A stretch of 11,148 nucleotides of DNA, taken from assembly GCA_018826545.1 (NCBI GenBank), contig JAHKAL010000055.1, positions 1 through 11,148 on the forward strand, written 5' to 3'. The notes beneath the pieces are model-generated. The model saw only the letters and a program-made list of their open reading frames with translations, ran no database searches and was not told the origin of the DNA. Position numbers and translations under genes: made by a program. Positions 5,267 to 11,148 of this stretch are shown here, one piece after another. This DNA is from Patescibacteria group bacterium (GTDB lineage Bacteria > Patescibacteriota > Microgenomatia > UBA8517). Each line of letters opens with the position of its first letter. Within the stretch, counting starts at the first letter, position 1.

Positions 5267-5295
5267 TTGAATTTATAGCCTTGACAGGCTAACAT
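5267..5295 (+). promoter_or_regulatory. Promoter of the thioredoxin-like operon
   Basis: TTGAAT (5267-5272), a 17-base spacer, then TAACAT (5290-5295), ending 8 bases before ATG 5304. A small inverted repeat AGCCT-TGAC-AGGCT (5277-5290) lies in the spacer, reaching the first base of the -10, and might bind a regulator. Confidence 0.45.
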
Positions 5296-5303
5296 TAAAA
5301 ATC

Positions 5304-5675
5304 ATGAAGAAATTTCCAATAATTATTGGAGTTATAACTCTTTTAATCATTTTGGGAGGGGTTTTTCTTTTTTCCAAAAATAAACCTGCCAAAACTTTGA
5401 CTCTTCCCGCCAATCTTGAATACTTTTGGCTAGAGGATTGCCCTCATTGTAAAAATGTCCAAGATTTTATTAGTACTTGGGAGAAAAAAGACCAAATAAC
5501 AATCGAAAAACTTGAAGCCCAAGCTAATAAACAAAATGGACAAAAACTTATTGATGCTGGGAAATATTGTAATATTGGTTCAGAATCTATTGGAGCGGTT
5601 CCCCTTCTTTTTACGCCTGAAGGAAAATGTTTTTTGGGAGATGATCCAATAATAAGCTACTTAAAAACCCTATGA
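5304..5675 (+). CDS. Membrane-anchored thioredoxin-like protein (CPHC)
   Basis: 123 aa. Residues 4-23 form an uncleaved-looking N-terminal membrane helix after MKK. A short linker leads to a compact thioredoxin-like domain from about 36: strand LEYFWLEDCPHC with active-site C46-P-H-C49, a helix, strand ITIEKLEAQ, and GAVPLLFTPEGKCFLG containing the cis-Pro loop (VP) and an extra cysteine. CPHC is the DsbA-type active site, so an extracytoplasmic thiol-disulfide exchange role is likely (inference). It is shorter than classical thioredoxins. C88 (KYCN) and the Cys in GKCF could form a second pair. Its stop overlaps the next ATG (ATGA at 5672-5675), so the two are translationally coupled. Confidence 0.82.
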   Translation: MKKFPIIIGVITLLIILGGVFLFSKNKPAKTLTLPANLEYFWLEDCPHCKNVQDFISTWEKKDQITIEKLEAQANKQNGQKLIDAGKYCNIGSESIGAVPLLFTPEGKCFLGDDPIISYLKTL

Positions 5676-6205
5676 AAATAATAAATATATTTAAAAAAAC
5701 GTTTAAAATTTCTTTCCTAACAGTAATTCTTTTAGAATTATCTACAAAGATAAGTCATGCAGTTTGCCCCCTATGCATAATTACAGTCGGTGCAGGCCTA
5801 GGTCTTTCCAGATTTTTAGGAATTGATGACTTGGCTACAGGAGTCTGGCTCGGGGGATTTATAACTTCTTTCTCTTTTTTAAGTACTAATTGGCTTTACA
5901 AAAAAGAATTTTTTAAAAAGTTTAAGAAAATTTATTTAACTTTAGGAAATTACTTTCTTTACATTCTTTTAACATTTTTACCACTTCATTTTGCAGGTAT
6001 TACGGGACATTACAATAAAATTGCAGGAATAGATAAACTTTTAATTGGAACTTTTGTCGGAACTTTAGTCTTCTTAGCTTCAATTTATTTGGATAAAAAA
6101 GTAAGAGAAAAATACAAAAAACAGCTTTTTAATTACCAAAAAGTAGTTTTTCCAGTAAGTTTACTTGCAATTTTAAGTCTAATATTTTATTTTATAACTA
6201 GATGA
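5672..6205 (+). CDS. Multi-helix membrane protein with CPLC motif, partner of the thioredoxin-like protein
   Basis: 177 aa. An N-terminal hydrophobic helix (11-30, ending SHA and possibly a signal sequence) leads straight into A-V-C32-P-L-C35. This is followed by IITVGAGLGLSRFLGIDDLATGVWLGGF (36-63), a segment I associate with conserved Patescibacteria membrane proteins of unknown role. Further helices lie near 54-75, 88-108, 118-140 and 156-176, with Lys-rich loops at 77-86 and 142-154 that are likely cytoplasmic. The CxxC next to the membrane, and the overlap with a CPHC thioredoxin-like gene, suggest electron or disulfide exchange between the two, comparable in logic to DsbA-DsbB or CcdA systems but without recognisable homology. 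ATGA overlaps join it to both neighbours. Confidence 0.75.
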   Translation: MKIINIFKKTFKISFLTVILLELSTKISHAVCPLCIITVGAGLGLSRFLGIDDLATGVWLGGFITSFSFLSTNWLYKKEFFKKFKKIYLTLGNYFLYILLTFLPLHFAGITGHYNKIAGIDKLLIGTFVGTLVFLASIYLDKKVREKYKKQLFNYQKVVFPVSLLAILSLIFYFITR

Positions 6206-6735
6206 AAGAAAAAAAGATAGAAGAATTACTTAAAAAAGTACAAAAAGTAAGCAAAGAAAATAAAATTGATTTGTCCTCTGGTGAGGATCTTTCTATTGGA
6301 GTAATGAACCTTATTTCAATCGAGGAACATCTTTTCTTTACCTTCAATAAAACCAAAGATGACAAATATATAGACCTTTTAAACGAAGTAAGGTTAATTA
6401 GAACCGAACTATTAAGAGACATTATTAAAGATTACGAAGGAGAAGTTTGGTGTATAAGTAAACACCTTTTGGCTTCATCTATGAGACTTTTGGAAGTAGG
6501 AACTAAGGAACTTAAAAAAGGAAATAAAAAAAAGGCAAAAGATTTATTTGAAAAAGCCTATAAACTCTATTCAATGTTTTGGGGAATAAACTTAAAGGTG
6601 GTTAACATTAAAGAAGTTCAAAAAGATTCAGATTTAAATCTAATAAGTGATAAAAATAATAAAGTTACAAAAGTATCAGTATTTTCAAAAATTGGAGATA
6701 TCTTTCAAAAAGCCCTAGATTGCTGCAAAGAATAA
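6202..6735 (+). CDS. All-helical hypothetical protein, third gene of the redox-like operon
   Basis: 177 aa, soluble and predicted almost entirely helical. The central block MNLISIEEHLFFTFNKT (35-51), YIDLLNEVRLIRTELLRDII (56-75), EGEVWCISKHLLASSMRLLEVGTKELKKG (79-107) and AKDLFEKAYKLYSMFWGINLK (111-131) looks like a conserved family that I believe is common in Patescibacteria; I know no function. E41/E42/H43 and C84-x3-H88 are candidate metal or thiol sites. The tail ends in DCCKE. The start ATG overlaps the upstream stop by 4 bases (ATGA at 6202-6205), and there is no Shine-Dalgarno site, so it relies on coupling. It ends one base before the convergent rpoD stop. Confidence 0.7.
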   Translation: MKEKKIEELLKKVQKVSKENKIDLSSGEDLSIGVMNLISIEEHLFFTFNKTKDDKYIDLLNEVRLIRTELLRDIIKDYEGEVWCISKHLLASSMRLLEVGTKELKKGNKKKAKDLFEKAYKLYSMFWGINLKVVNIKEVQKDSDLNLISDKNNKVTKVSVFSKIGDIFQKALDCCKE

Positions 6736-6736
6736 A

Positions 6737-7816
6737 TTAATCTAAATAATCCTGAAGTTTTTTTCTACGAGATGGATGTTTTAATTTTCTTAATGCTTTA
6801 GCCTCAATCTGTCTAATACGCTCTCTTGTAACGCCAAATACTTTTCCAACTTCTTCTAAAGTCATCTGTTTATTTCCCTCAAGACCGAATCTTAACTTTA
6901 ATACTTTTGCTTCCCTATCAGAAAGAGTTGCCAATACTTCATCCAAGTGGTCCTTAAGAAGTTGTTTTGACGCCTGATCTACAGGAGACAATTGGCCTTC
7001 ATCTGGAATAAAATCTCCCAAAAAACTTTCCTTATCTTCTCCAACTGGGGCTTCCAGTGAAGTAACTTGCTGGGAAATTTTAAAAATTTCTCTTACTCTT
7101 TCTGCATCAAGCTCAAGTACTTCTCCTATCTCTTCTGGTGTTGGTTCTCTATCTAATTCCTGCATTAACTTTCTTGAAGTTCTGTAAAGTTTATTAATGG
7201 TCTCAACCATATGAACAGGAATTCTGATTGTTCTTGCCTGATCAGCAATTGCACGGGTAATGGCTTGTCTTATCCACCAGGTTGCATAGGTTGAAAATTT
7301 AAAACCTCTTCTCCAATCATATTTCTCAACTGCTCTTATAAGCCCTTGATTCCCTTCTTGAATAAGATCCAAAAGTGAAAGTCCGCGCCCTATATACTTT
7401 TTAGCAATTGAAACAACCAATCTTAAGTTGCTCTCAGTTAACTTGTCTTTTGCTTTTCTATCAGCTTTTTCATATCTTTTGGCAAGCTCAACTTCTTGTT
7501 CAGCGTCCAAAAGTGGAACTTTTCCAATTTCCCTTAAGTATTGCCTTACCGGATCTGTACTTTCAATTCCTCCAATTTTGGAGAGAATTTCAATCTCACG
7601 ATCTAATTTTTCTTGAGCCTTCTCATCAGTTTCAATTTCATCGGGTGTTACTGATTCAAAAACATCTATACCTTCTGCAAGAAGTTTATCGTAAAAATCA
7701 TCCAATTCTTCTATTCTTGACTCGGCATCGGAGAAGACTTCCAATATATCATCCTGGGTTAAAAACCCCTGATCTCTACCTTTTTTAATTAATTCCTTGA
7801 CCGGTTTGCGAATCAT
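6737..7816 (-). CDS. rpoD: Primary sigma factor RpoD
   Basis: 359 aa, compact, with no long insert between regions 1.2 and 2. Region 1.1 is about 1-50. Region 1.2 is TDPVRQYLREIGKVPLL (87-103). Region 2 (about 125-190) has NLRLVVSIAKKY, LDLIQEGNQGLIRAVEKYDW, FSTYATWW and IRQAITRA, with Q184 and T187 at the -10 reading positions. Region 3.0 is IRIPVHMVETINKL with H202 and E205, the pair that contacts extended -10 TG. Region 4 (about 293-350) has LSDREAKVLKLRFGL and the VTRERIRQIEAKALRKLKHP helix-turn-helix for -35. It directs RNA polymerase to housekeeping promoters. It follows dnaG by 7 bases; a GAGGT in the dnaG end may serve as a weak ribosome site (spacing about 11). Confidence 0.97.
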   Translation of the reverse strand: MIRKPVKELIKKGRDQGFLTQDDILEVFSDAESRIEELDDFYDKLLAEGIDVFESVTPDEIETDEKAQEKLDREIEILSKIGGIESTDPVRQYLREIGKVPLLDAEQEVELAKRYEKADRKAKDKLTESNLRLVVSIAKKYIGRGLSLLDLIQEGNQGLIRAVEKYDWRRGFKFSTYATWWIRQAITRAIADQARTIRIPVHMVETINKLYRTSRKLMQELDREPTPEEIGEVLELDAERVREIFKISQQVTSLEAPVGEDKESFLGDFIPDEGQLSPVDQASKQLLKDHLDEVLATLSDREAKVLKLRFGLEGNKQMTLEEVGKVFGVTRERIRQIEAKALRKLKHPSRRKKLQDYLD

Positions 7817-7823
7817 TTATTTT

Positions 7824-9626
7824 TTATACCTCTTGAAGAATTATACCTCGACTTGAGTCTTCTTCATATTTAGAAAGTTTCCCAGCAAGCTCTCTAAACT
7901 TTTCTTGAAACTTTACTAGTTTATCAAAATCTTTATTTTCTTCAAACTCTCTTATCTTTACCCCTAATTTCTCAAGTTTATGTCTAATACTTAAAATTTC
8001 TAACTCTTTTAAGACTAAACCCATCTCTTTTTCTAAAAGTACAGAGTCTTCAGTTATTCCCTCTAAATCTTTTAAGACCATGTCTGCGTAACCAGACAGA
8101 AGCTCTTTGGGAAGTTTTTCAGTAAACTTGGATAAAGAAAAGGTTTTCTCTTTCTCAAAATAACTTATATATTCTTCTAAAAGCCTTTTTGGAAGAGGAG
8201 TTTGGACTAAACTTAAAATCTTTTCATTTAACAAAACTTCAGGATCTCCTTGAAAAGCTAAGGATAAAAGTCTTTCTTCAATTAACTGCCTTCTTGTTTT
8301 TTGGAGCTTTTTAGGAAGACTGACTATTTTTACCTCATCTTTTTTTATAGATTCTTTGGTTTCTCCAATTTGTTCATATACAGCCTCTACTGGCACAGAC
8401 AGCCTTCGTGCAGTAATTTCAATATAATAAGCTTGAACAATTTTATCTGGAATAGATATTAAAATTGGAACAATCTCGTTACTGATTTTTTGTTTTCCTT
8501 CTCCTGACCTTAAATCATTTTTTTCAAAAACAGAATCAATCAAAAAGTCCCATACTCCAACAGCTTCTTTTATACATTTTTCAAAGTATTTTGAGTCAGC
8601 TCTTACTGCATCATCAGGATCTTTAAATTTACCAAACCTGGCAACTGAAATTTCAAGACCTTGTTTTTGAGCAATAACAATGCCTCGTCTTGCAGCCATA
8701 TCTCCTGCAATATCTGAATCAAGTGCCAAAACAATTCTTTTTGTAAATCGGCAAAGAAGTCTTACTTGTTCTTCAGTTAGAGCACTGCCTTTAATGGCAA
8801 CTATATTTTTAAATCCAGATTGATATGGAGAAATCATATCCAGTTCCCCCTCGGTGATAATTGCAAATCCAGCTTTTTTAATTTCTTCTTTTGAGAAATT
8901 TAAACCAAAAAGAAGATTTGACTTATGATAAATCGGTGTTTCTGGAGAGTTGATATATTTAGCCAGATCTTTTTCCTCCCAGGGTAAGATTCTTCCCGAA
9001 AAACCAACAACATTACCCCTATGGTCAAACAACGGAAACGTGATTCTTCCTCTAAATCTATCTATAATCTCACTTCCTCTAAAATACACAGTTCCAGCTT
9101 TTTCGACATCGTTAGGATGGAATTTTTTCTTATCAACTAAGTACTTTTTTAAAACTCCTCTAACATTTGGGGAAAAACCCATTTTAAAATACTTAATTGT
9201 TTCTTCTTTTAAACCCCTATCTTTTTTAAGATATTCAAGAGCTTTCTTGCCAACTGGATGTTTAGTAAGAAAATATTGGTAAAAATTATTTGTATCGTAA
9301 TTTAGGGTATAAAGTTTTTCTTTTTCACTTTCCTGGCCTGGTTTAAATGATGTAAGTTTTACCCCCACTCTCTCTGCCAAAAACCTTAAGGCTTCGGCAA
9401 AATCCATTCCTTCCTGTTTTTCTAAAAAATTATAAACATCACCTGTTTCTCCACAACCAAAACATTTATAAATTTGAAGTTCGGGGGAGACCATAAAAGA
9501 AGGAGTTTTTTCTTGATGAAATGGACAATTCGCCTTGAAGTTTCTACCTGCTTTTTTTAGAGGTACATGTTCATTAATTATCGAAACTATATCTGTCTTT
9601 TGTTTAACTTCTTCAACCTGATCCAT
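7824..9626 (-). CDS. dnaG: DNA primase DnaG
   Basis: 600 aa, full length. The CHC2 zinc domain has C34-P-F-H37 and C55-F-G-C58 within NCPFHQEKTPSF and YKCFGCGETGD. The catalytic core has FRGRITFPLFD (191-201) and HKSNLLFGL. The TOPRIM part has ITEGELDMIS (257-266, E259 and D263), VLALDSDIAGD (299-309, D303 and D305) and KDPDD (335-339). The C-terminal 440-600 is helical and Glu/Lys rich, corresponding to the helicase-interacting region, though weakly conserved. It makes RNA primers for replication with the DnaB helicase. EGELD replaces the more usual EGYMD, keeping the acidic residues. rpoD follows, as in the macromolecular synthesis operon, but rpsU is not seen. ATG 9626 has an extended -10 9 bases upstream. 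Confidence 0.97.
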   Translation of the reverse strand: MDQVEEVKQKTDIVSIINEHVPLKKAGRNFKANCPFHQEKTPSFMVSPELQIYKCFGCGETGDVYNFLEKQEGMDFAEALRFLAERVGVKLTSFKPGQESEKEKLYTLNYDTNNFYQYFLTKHPVGKKALEYLKKDRGLKEETIKYFKMGFSPNVRGVLKKYLVDKKKFHPNDVEKAGTVYFRGSEIIDRFRGRITFPLFDHRGNVVGFSGRILPWEEKDLAKYINSPETPIYHKSNLLFGLNFSKEEIKKAGFAIITEGELDMISPYQSGFKNIVAIKGSALTEEQVRLLCRFTKRIVLALDSDIAGDMAARRGIVIAQKQGLEISVARFGKFKDPDDAVRADSKYFEKCIKEAVGVWDFLIDSVFEKNDLRSGEGKQKISNEIVPILISIPDKIVQAYYIEITARRLSVPVEAVYEQIGETKESIKKDEVKIVSLPKKLQKTRRQLIEERLLSLAFQGDPEVLLNEKILSLVQTPLPKRLLEEYISYFEKEKTFSLSKFTEKLPKELLSGYADMVLKDLEGITEDSVLLEKEMGLVLKELEILSIRHKLEKLGVKIREFEENKDFDKLVKFQEKFRELAGKLSKYEEDSSRGIILQEV

Positions 9627-9635
9627 TTCGTCCCG

Positions 9636-9644
9636 ATTGTATCA
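9636..9644 (-). promoter_or_regulatory. Extended -10 promoter of dnaG-rpoD
   Basis: The minus strand reads TG-A-TACAAT, ending 9 bases before the dnaG ATG, with no Shine-Dalgarno site between (CGGGACGAA). The -35 region is AT-rich and unremarkable. The rest of the gap to 9758 is A/T-rich with nothing else recognised. Confidence 0.65.
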
Positions 9645-9758
9645 TAAAAAACGAACGAAAAATAAAAAACCAAGCAGAAAATCTAATAATGTAGACTTTT
9701 AAAAATTAAAAAATGTACAAGAATTAAAATTTTCTCTTTTGATTTTTTGCAACCCAAA

Positions 9759-10919
9759 TCAAGCTGATTCAATAATTTTATCCAATAAAACTGGAACTTT
9801 TTTAACCCCTAACGCTTTTAATGCAACCATACGATGTCTTCCGTCTCCATTAATCCAGATTTTATTTTTATATTGGATAGCTTTAATTGGTAGTTCCTGC
9901 AAAAGAGGGATATTTTCATCCTGGTAACCTTGAGCAAATTTAAAAATTTTTTCTAAACCCTCCTTATGAGAAACACTTATAAACCAAGAGTCTGCGTCAT
10001 TAACACCAGCAACCATATCAAGATCTATAAACTTGGCAATCGTTGGTTCTCTTTTTAGAGAAAAGACGTCGGGTTTAATTTCGTAGGGGATTTCTTTCAA
10101 AACACTTTCTAAATCCTCCAAACTTCCAATTTTTCTTGTAATATTTTCTTTTACAGGAAATTCTGCCAATGGCGGTCTTTTTATTTCTTCATAATTTCTT
10201 AAATTAGAATCCTCCAACAACCAACGTAAAAATCTATTAGGTAAATGTTTGTAATTTTGATCCCAAACATGATCTTCCCGTTTAATATCGTTGACAAATT
10301 CCTCTGCCTTTTTAGAAAACGTGTTAAAATCCATCTTTCGAGAAAGCTTAAAAAGCAGATTTTGAACTTCTTTCCTTTTTTGAGGTTGATCTGGTGGCAT
10401 TTGATCAATAATCTCACTGATAGAATCAGTGTTGTCTATGGAAGTTTCATTAAACGGCTTAAACAATTTCAATTGTTCTTCTACTATTTTAATTGCTACT
10501 TCTTCAACTGGGAGATTTTGAGAATTTCCAATAGTTTCAAATAAAGTTCTTGCAGATAAAGCTCTCTTGCTTTTAGGAAGACGGGCTACAAAACAGTCAA
10601 TTGACTCAAAAGCCAAAATTCTTGAATCCTCTGGAACAGCTGATAAATTAACGCTAGTTACTGAAAAATCAGGAGCTCTTATAACTCCAACTATTCCATC
10701 TTCTTGAGATTCATCGTCTCGAGTAATCCCTATAAGAATTAAGTTCTGTCCGTCATTTAAATAAAAATCATCCCTGAAAACTCGTTCCCAAGGAATGTCT
10801 GGACACACTTCTCTACCTATCGTTCGAAATTGAGTTAATCGGAAATAATCATTTGGATCGTCTGAAAATAGTTCTTTATTTGTTAAATTTACTGGTTCTG
10901 TTGATTTACTTTCTCCCAT
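9759..10919 (-). CDS. Large hypothetical protein with C-terminal ParB/sulfiredoxin-like motif
   Basis: 386 aa, soluble and acidic. The C-terminal 340-386 carries LQELPIKAIQYKNKIWINGDGRHRMVALKALGVKKVPVLL, with GDGRHR at 358-363. This matches the G-x-HR box and following helix of the ParB N-terminal/sulfiredoxin-like fold, which in relatives binds or cleaves nucleotides. Unusually the motif is at the extreme C-terminus. Residues 215-330 (DHVWDQNYKHLPNRFLRWLLED ... IAKFIDLDMVAGVNDADSWFISVSHKEGLEKIF) may complete that domain. The N-terminal 1-160 has strands (NLILIGITRDDE, GIVGVIRAP, ILAFESIDCFVARLP) and no recognised family. There is no helix-turn-helix as in chromosomal ParB and no parA neighbour, so a partition role is unlikely. 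A weak TG-T-AAAAAT (10926-10934) lies 6 bases before ATG; a longer leader is possible. Confidence 0.65.
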   Translation of the reverse strand: MGESKSTEPVNLTNKELFSDDPNDYFRLTQFRTIGREVCPDIPWERVFRDDFYLNDGQNLILIGITRDDESQEDGIVGVIRAPDFSVTSVNLSAVPEDSRILAFESIDCFVARLPKSKRALSARTLFETIGNSQNLPVEEVAIKIVEEQLKLFKPFNETSIDNTDSISEIIDQMPPDQPQKRKEVQNLLFKLSRKMDFNTFSKKAEEFVNDIKREDHVWDQNYKHLPNRFLRWLLEDSNLRNYEEIKRPPLAEFPVKENITRKIGSLEDLESVLKEIPYEIKPDVFSLKREPTIAKFIDLDMVAGVNDADSWFISVSHKEGLEKIFKFAQGYQDENIPLLQELPIKAIQYKNKIWINGDGRHRMVALKALGVKKVPVLLDKIIESA

Positions 10920-10977
10920 TTTTAAATTTTTACAACTAATTCAGTCACCATTCCTTATATGAAAAACACAAATTTGC

Positions 10978-11026
10978 GGAGCATGTGGGTCTGGAACCCT
11001 TCGTCCCTATAATACCCACTGTCTCC
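10978..11026. repeat. Imperfect long inverted repeat upstream of the ParB-like gene
   Basis: GGAG-CAT-GTGGGT (10978-10990) and ACCCAC-TGT-CTCC (11014-11026) form 13-base arms with 10 pairs around a 3-base internal bulge and a 23-base loop. A second, smaller hairpin GGGT-ctgga-ACCC (10987-10999) uses the same GGGT, so the two structures exclude each other. On the minus strand the repeat would begin a few bases after the predicted start from the promoter at 11037-11045. Confidence 0.5.
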
Positions 11027-11036
11027 TTACCCCCAT

Positions 11037-11045
11037 ATTGTATCA
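11037..11045 (-). promoter_or_regulatory. Possible extended -10 for a leader transcript of the ParB-like gene
   Basis: The minus strand reads TG-A-TACAAT, identical to the dnaG box. Transcription from it would start near 11030 and give a leader of about 110 bases containing the inverted repeat at 10978-11026. Confidence 0.45.
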
Positions 11046-11075
11046 ATCTCTAGGCTATAAAATCCACCCGAGGCT

Positions 11076-11115
11076 AAATGAGACAAATGAGACACTATAA
11101 AAAAGGGGTGTCTCA
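11076..11115. repeat. TGAGACA repeat cluster (two direct, one inverted copy)
   Basis: AAATGAGAC occurs twice in perfect tandem (11076-11084, 11085-11093). TGAGACAC (11088-11095) and GTGTCTCA (11108-11115) form perfect 8-bp inverted arms around 12 bases. The inverted arm ends 16 bases before the extended -10 at 11132. It may be an operator for the next gene or the end of an insertion sequence. Confidence 0.55.
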
Positions 11116-11131
11116 AATGCATGATGTAGTT

Positions 11132-11140
11132 TGATATAAT
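11132..11140 (+). promoter_or_regulatory. Consensus extended -10 promoter pointing out of the window
   Basis: TG-A-TATAAT is a perfect extended -10. With the 6-9 base spacing seen elsewhere, a start codon is expected within the first bases beyond the window end. The remaining gene-free stretch 10920-11131 holds the two repeat structures described and no credible ORF. Confidence 0.6.
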
Positions 11141-11148
11141 TAACTCGG

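Noticed and set aside
5281..5286. TTGACA as the -35 of the thioredoxin-like operon
   Set aside because: A -10 at normal spacing would fall inside the coding region; TTGAAT 5267-5272 with TAACAT 5290-5295 at 17 bases fits the start.
7408..7788. Long plus-strand open frame opposite rpoD
   Set aside because: It lies wholly antisense to the conserved sigma factor gene and its translation is Leu/Phe/Gln rich without domain features.
8950..9282. Plus-strand open frame opposite dnaG
   Set aside because: Antisense shadow of the primase core; no promoter or family resemblance.
10976..11010. tRNA-like segment (minus strand GGGTTCCAGACCC followed by CTCCGCA)
   Set aside because: The T-stem pairs at only three positions, position 57 is wrong, and no matching 5' acceptor arm or anticodon arm exists.
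10983..11012. Tiny ORF MWVWNPSSL with two Trp codons, resembling an attenuator leader peptide
   Set aside because: No promoter or proper ribosome site in front, no trp gene known downstream, and the next gene appears to have its own promoter at 11132.
10944..11018. 24-codon GTG ORF on the minus strand within the putative leader
   Set aside because: The composition looks random, the AAGGAG site is only 3 bases from GTG, and it overlaps the inverted repeat, which explains the sequence better.

Overview
The window is AT-rich and densely packed on both strands. It looks like a chromosomal piece of a small-genome bacterium of the Candidate Phyla Radiation (Patescibacteria, perhaps the Microgenomates side). 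This is inferred from four things: a CxxC-x17-CxxC zinc protein with an RG-rich head and Lys/Val tail, Cys-rich anchored and CPLC membrane proteins of a type I associate with that group, a compact primary sigma factor, and very short intergenic gaps. TGA is used as a stop at several genes (for example 5673-5675 and 6203-6205), so this is not a lineage that reads UGA as glycine. No rRNA, tRNA, CRISPR array or complete mobile element was recognised.

Layout. 1-176: 3' end of a MazG-like nucleotide pyrophosphohydrolase. 204-701 (-): zinc-ribbon-like CxxC protein, divergent from a 76-aa orphan (753-983). 1027-1416 (-): a gene broken by one in-frame TAA, followed by a hairpin/T-run terminator. 1517-2203: secreted, anchored Cys-rich protein. 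2249-3637: pre-ATP-grasp/ATP-grasp ligase. 3641-4030 (-): cupin. 4112-4663: DedA/VTT membrane protein. 4660-4938 (-) and 4997-5188 (-): DUF134 regulator and DUF5320 protein. 5304-6735: three-gene operon (anchored thioredoxin-like protein, CPLC membrane protein, helical protein). 6737-9626 (-): dnaG followed by rpoD. 9759-10919 (-): large protein ending in a ParB/sulfiredoxin-like motif. 10920-11148: gene-free region with a structured inverted repeat, TGAGACA repeats and a promoter pointing out of the window.

How it works together. The housekeeping core is dnaG-rpoD (replication priming and primary transcription). The most suggestive accessory unit is 5304-6735, whose first two products both carry a CxxC pair at the membrane and could form a thiol-disulfide relay; the secreted Cys-rich protein at 1517-2203 is a conceivable client. 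An ArsR/SmtB-style inverted repeat lies between this operon and the divergent DUF5320 gene.

Expression signals form a second theme. Most genes that start a transcription unit have a -10 or extended -10 box (TGnTAnnnT) only 6-9 bases before ATG, which predicts leaderless mRNAs. The RpoD encoded here keeps the His/Glu pair that reads the extended -10. Only the cupin and DUF5320 genes have strong Shine-Dalgarno sites (GGAGGTGAT and GGGGGTGAT), and they may have been acquired later.
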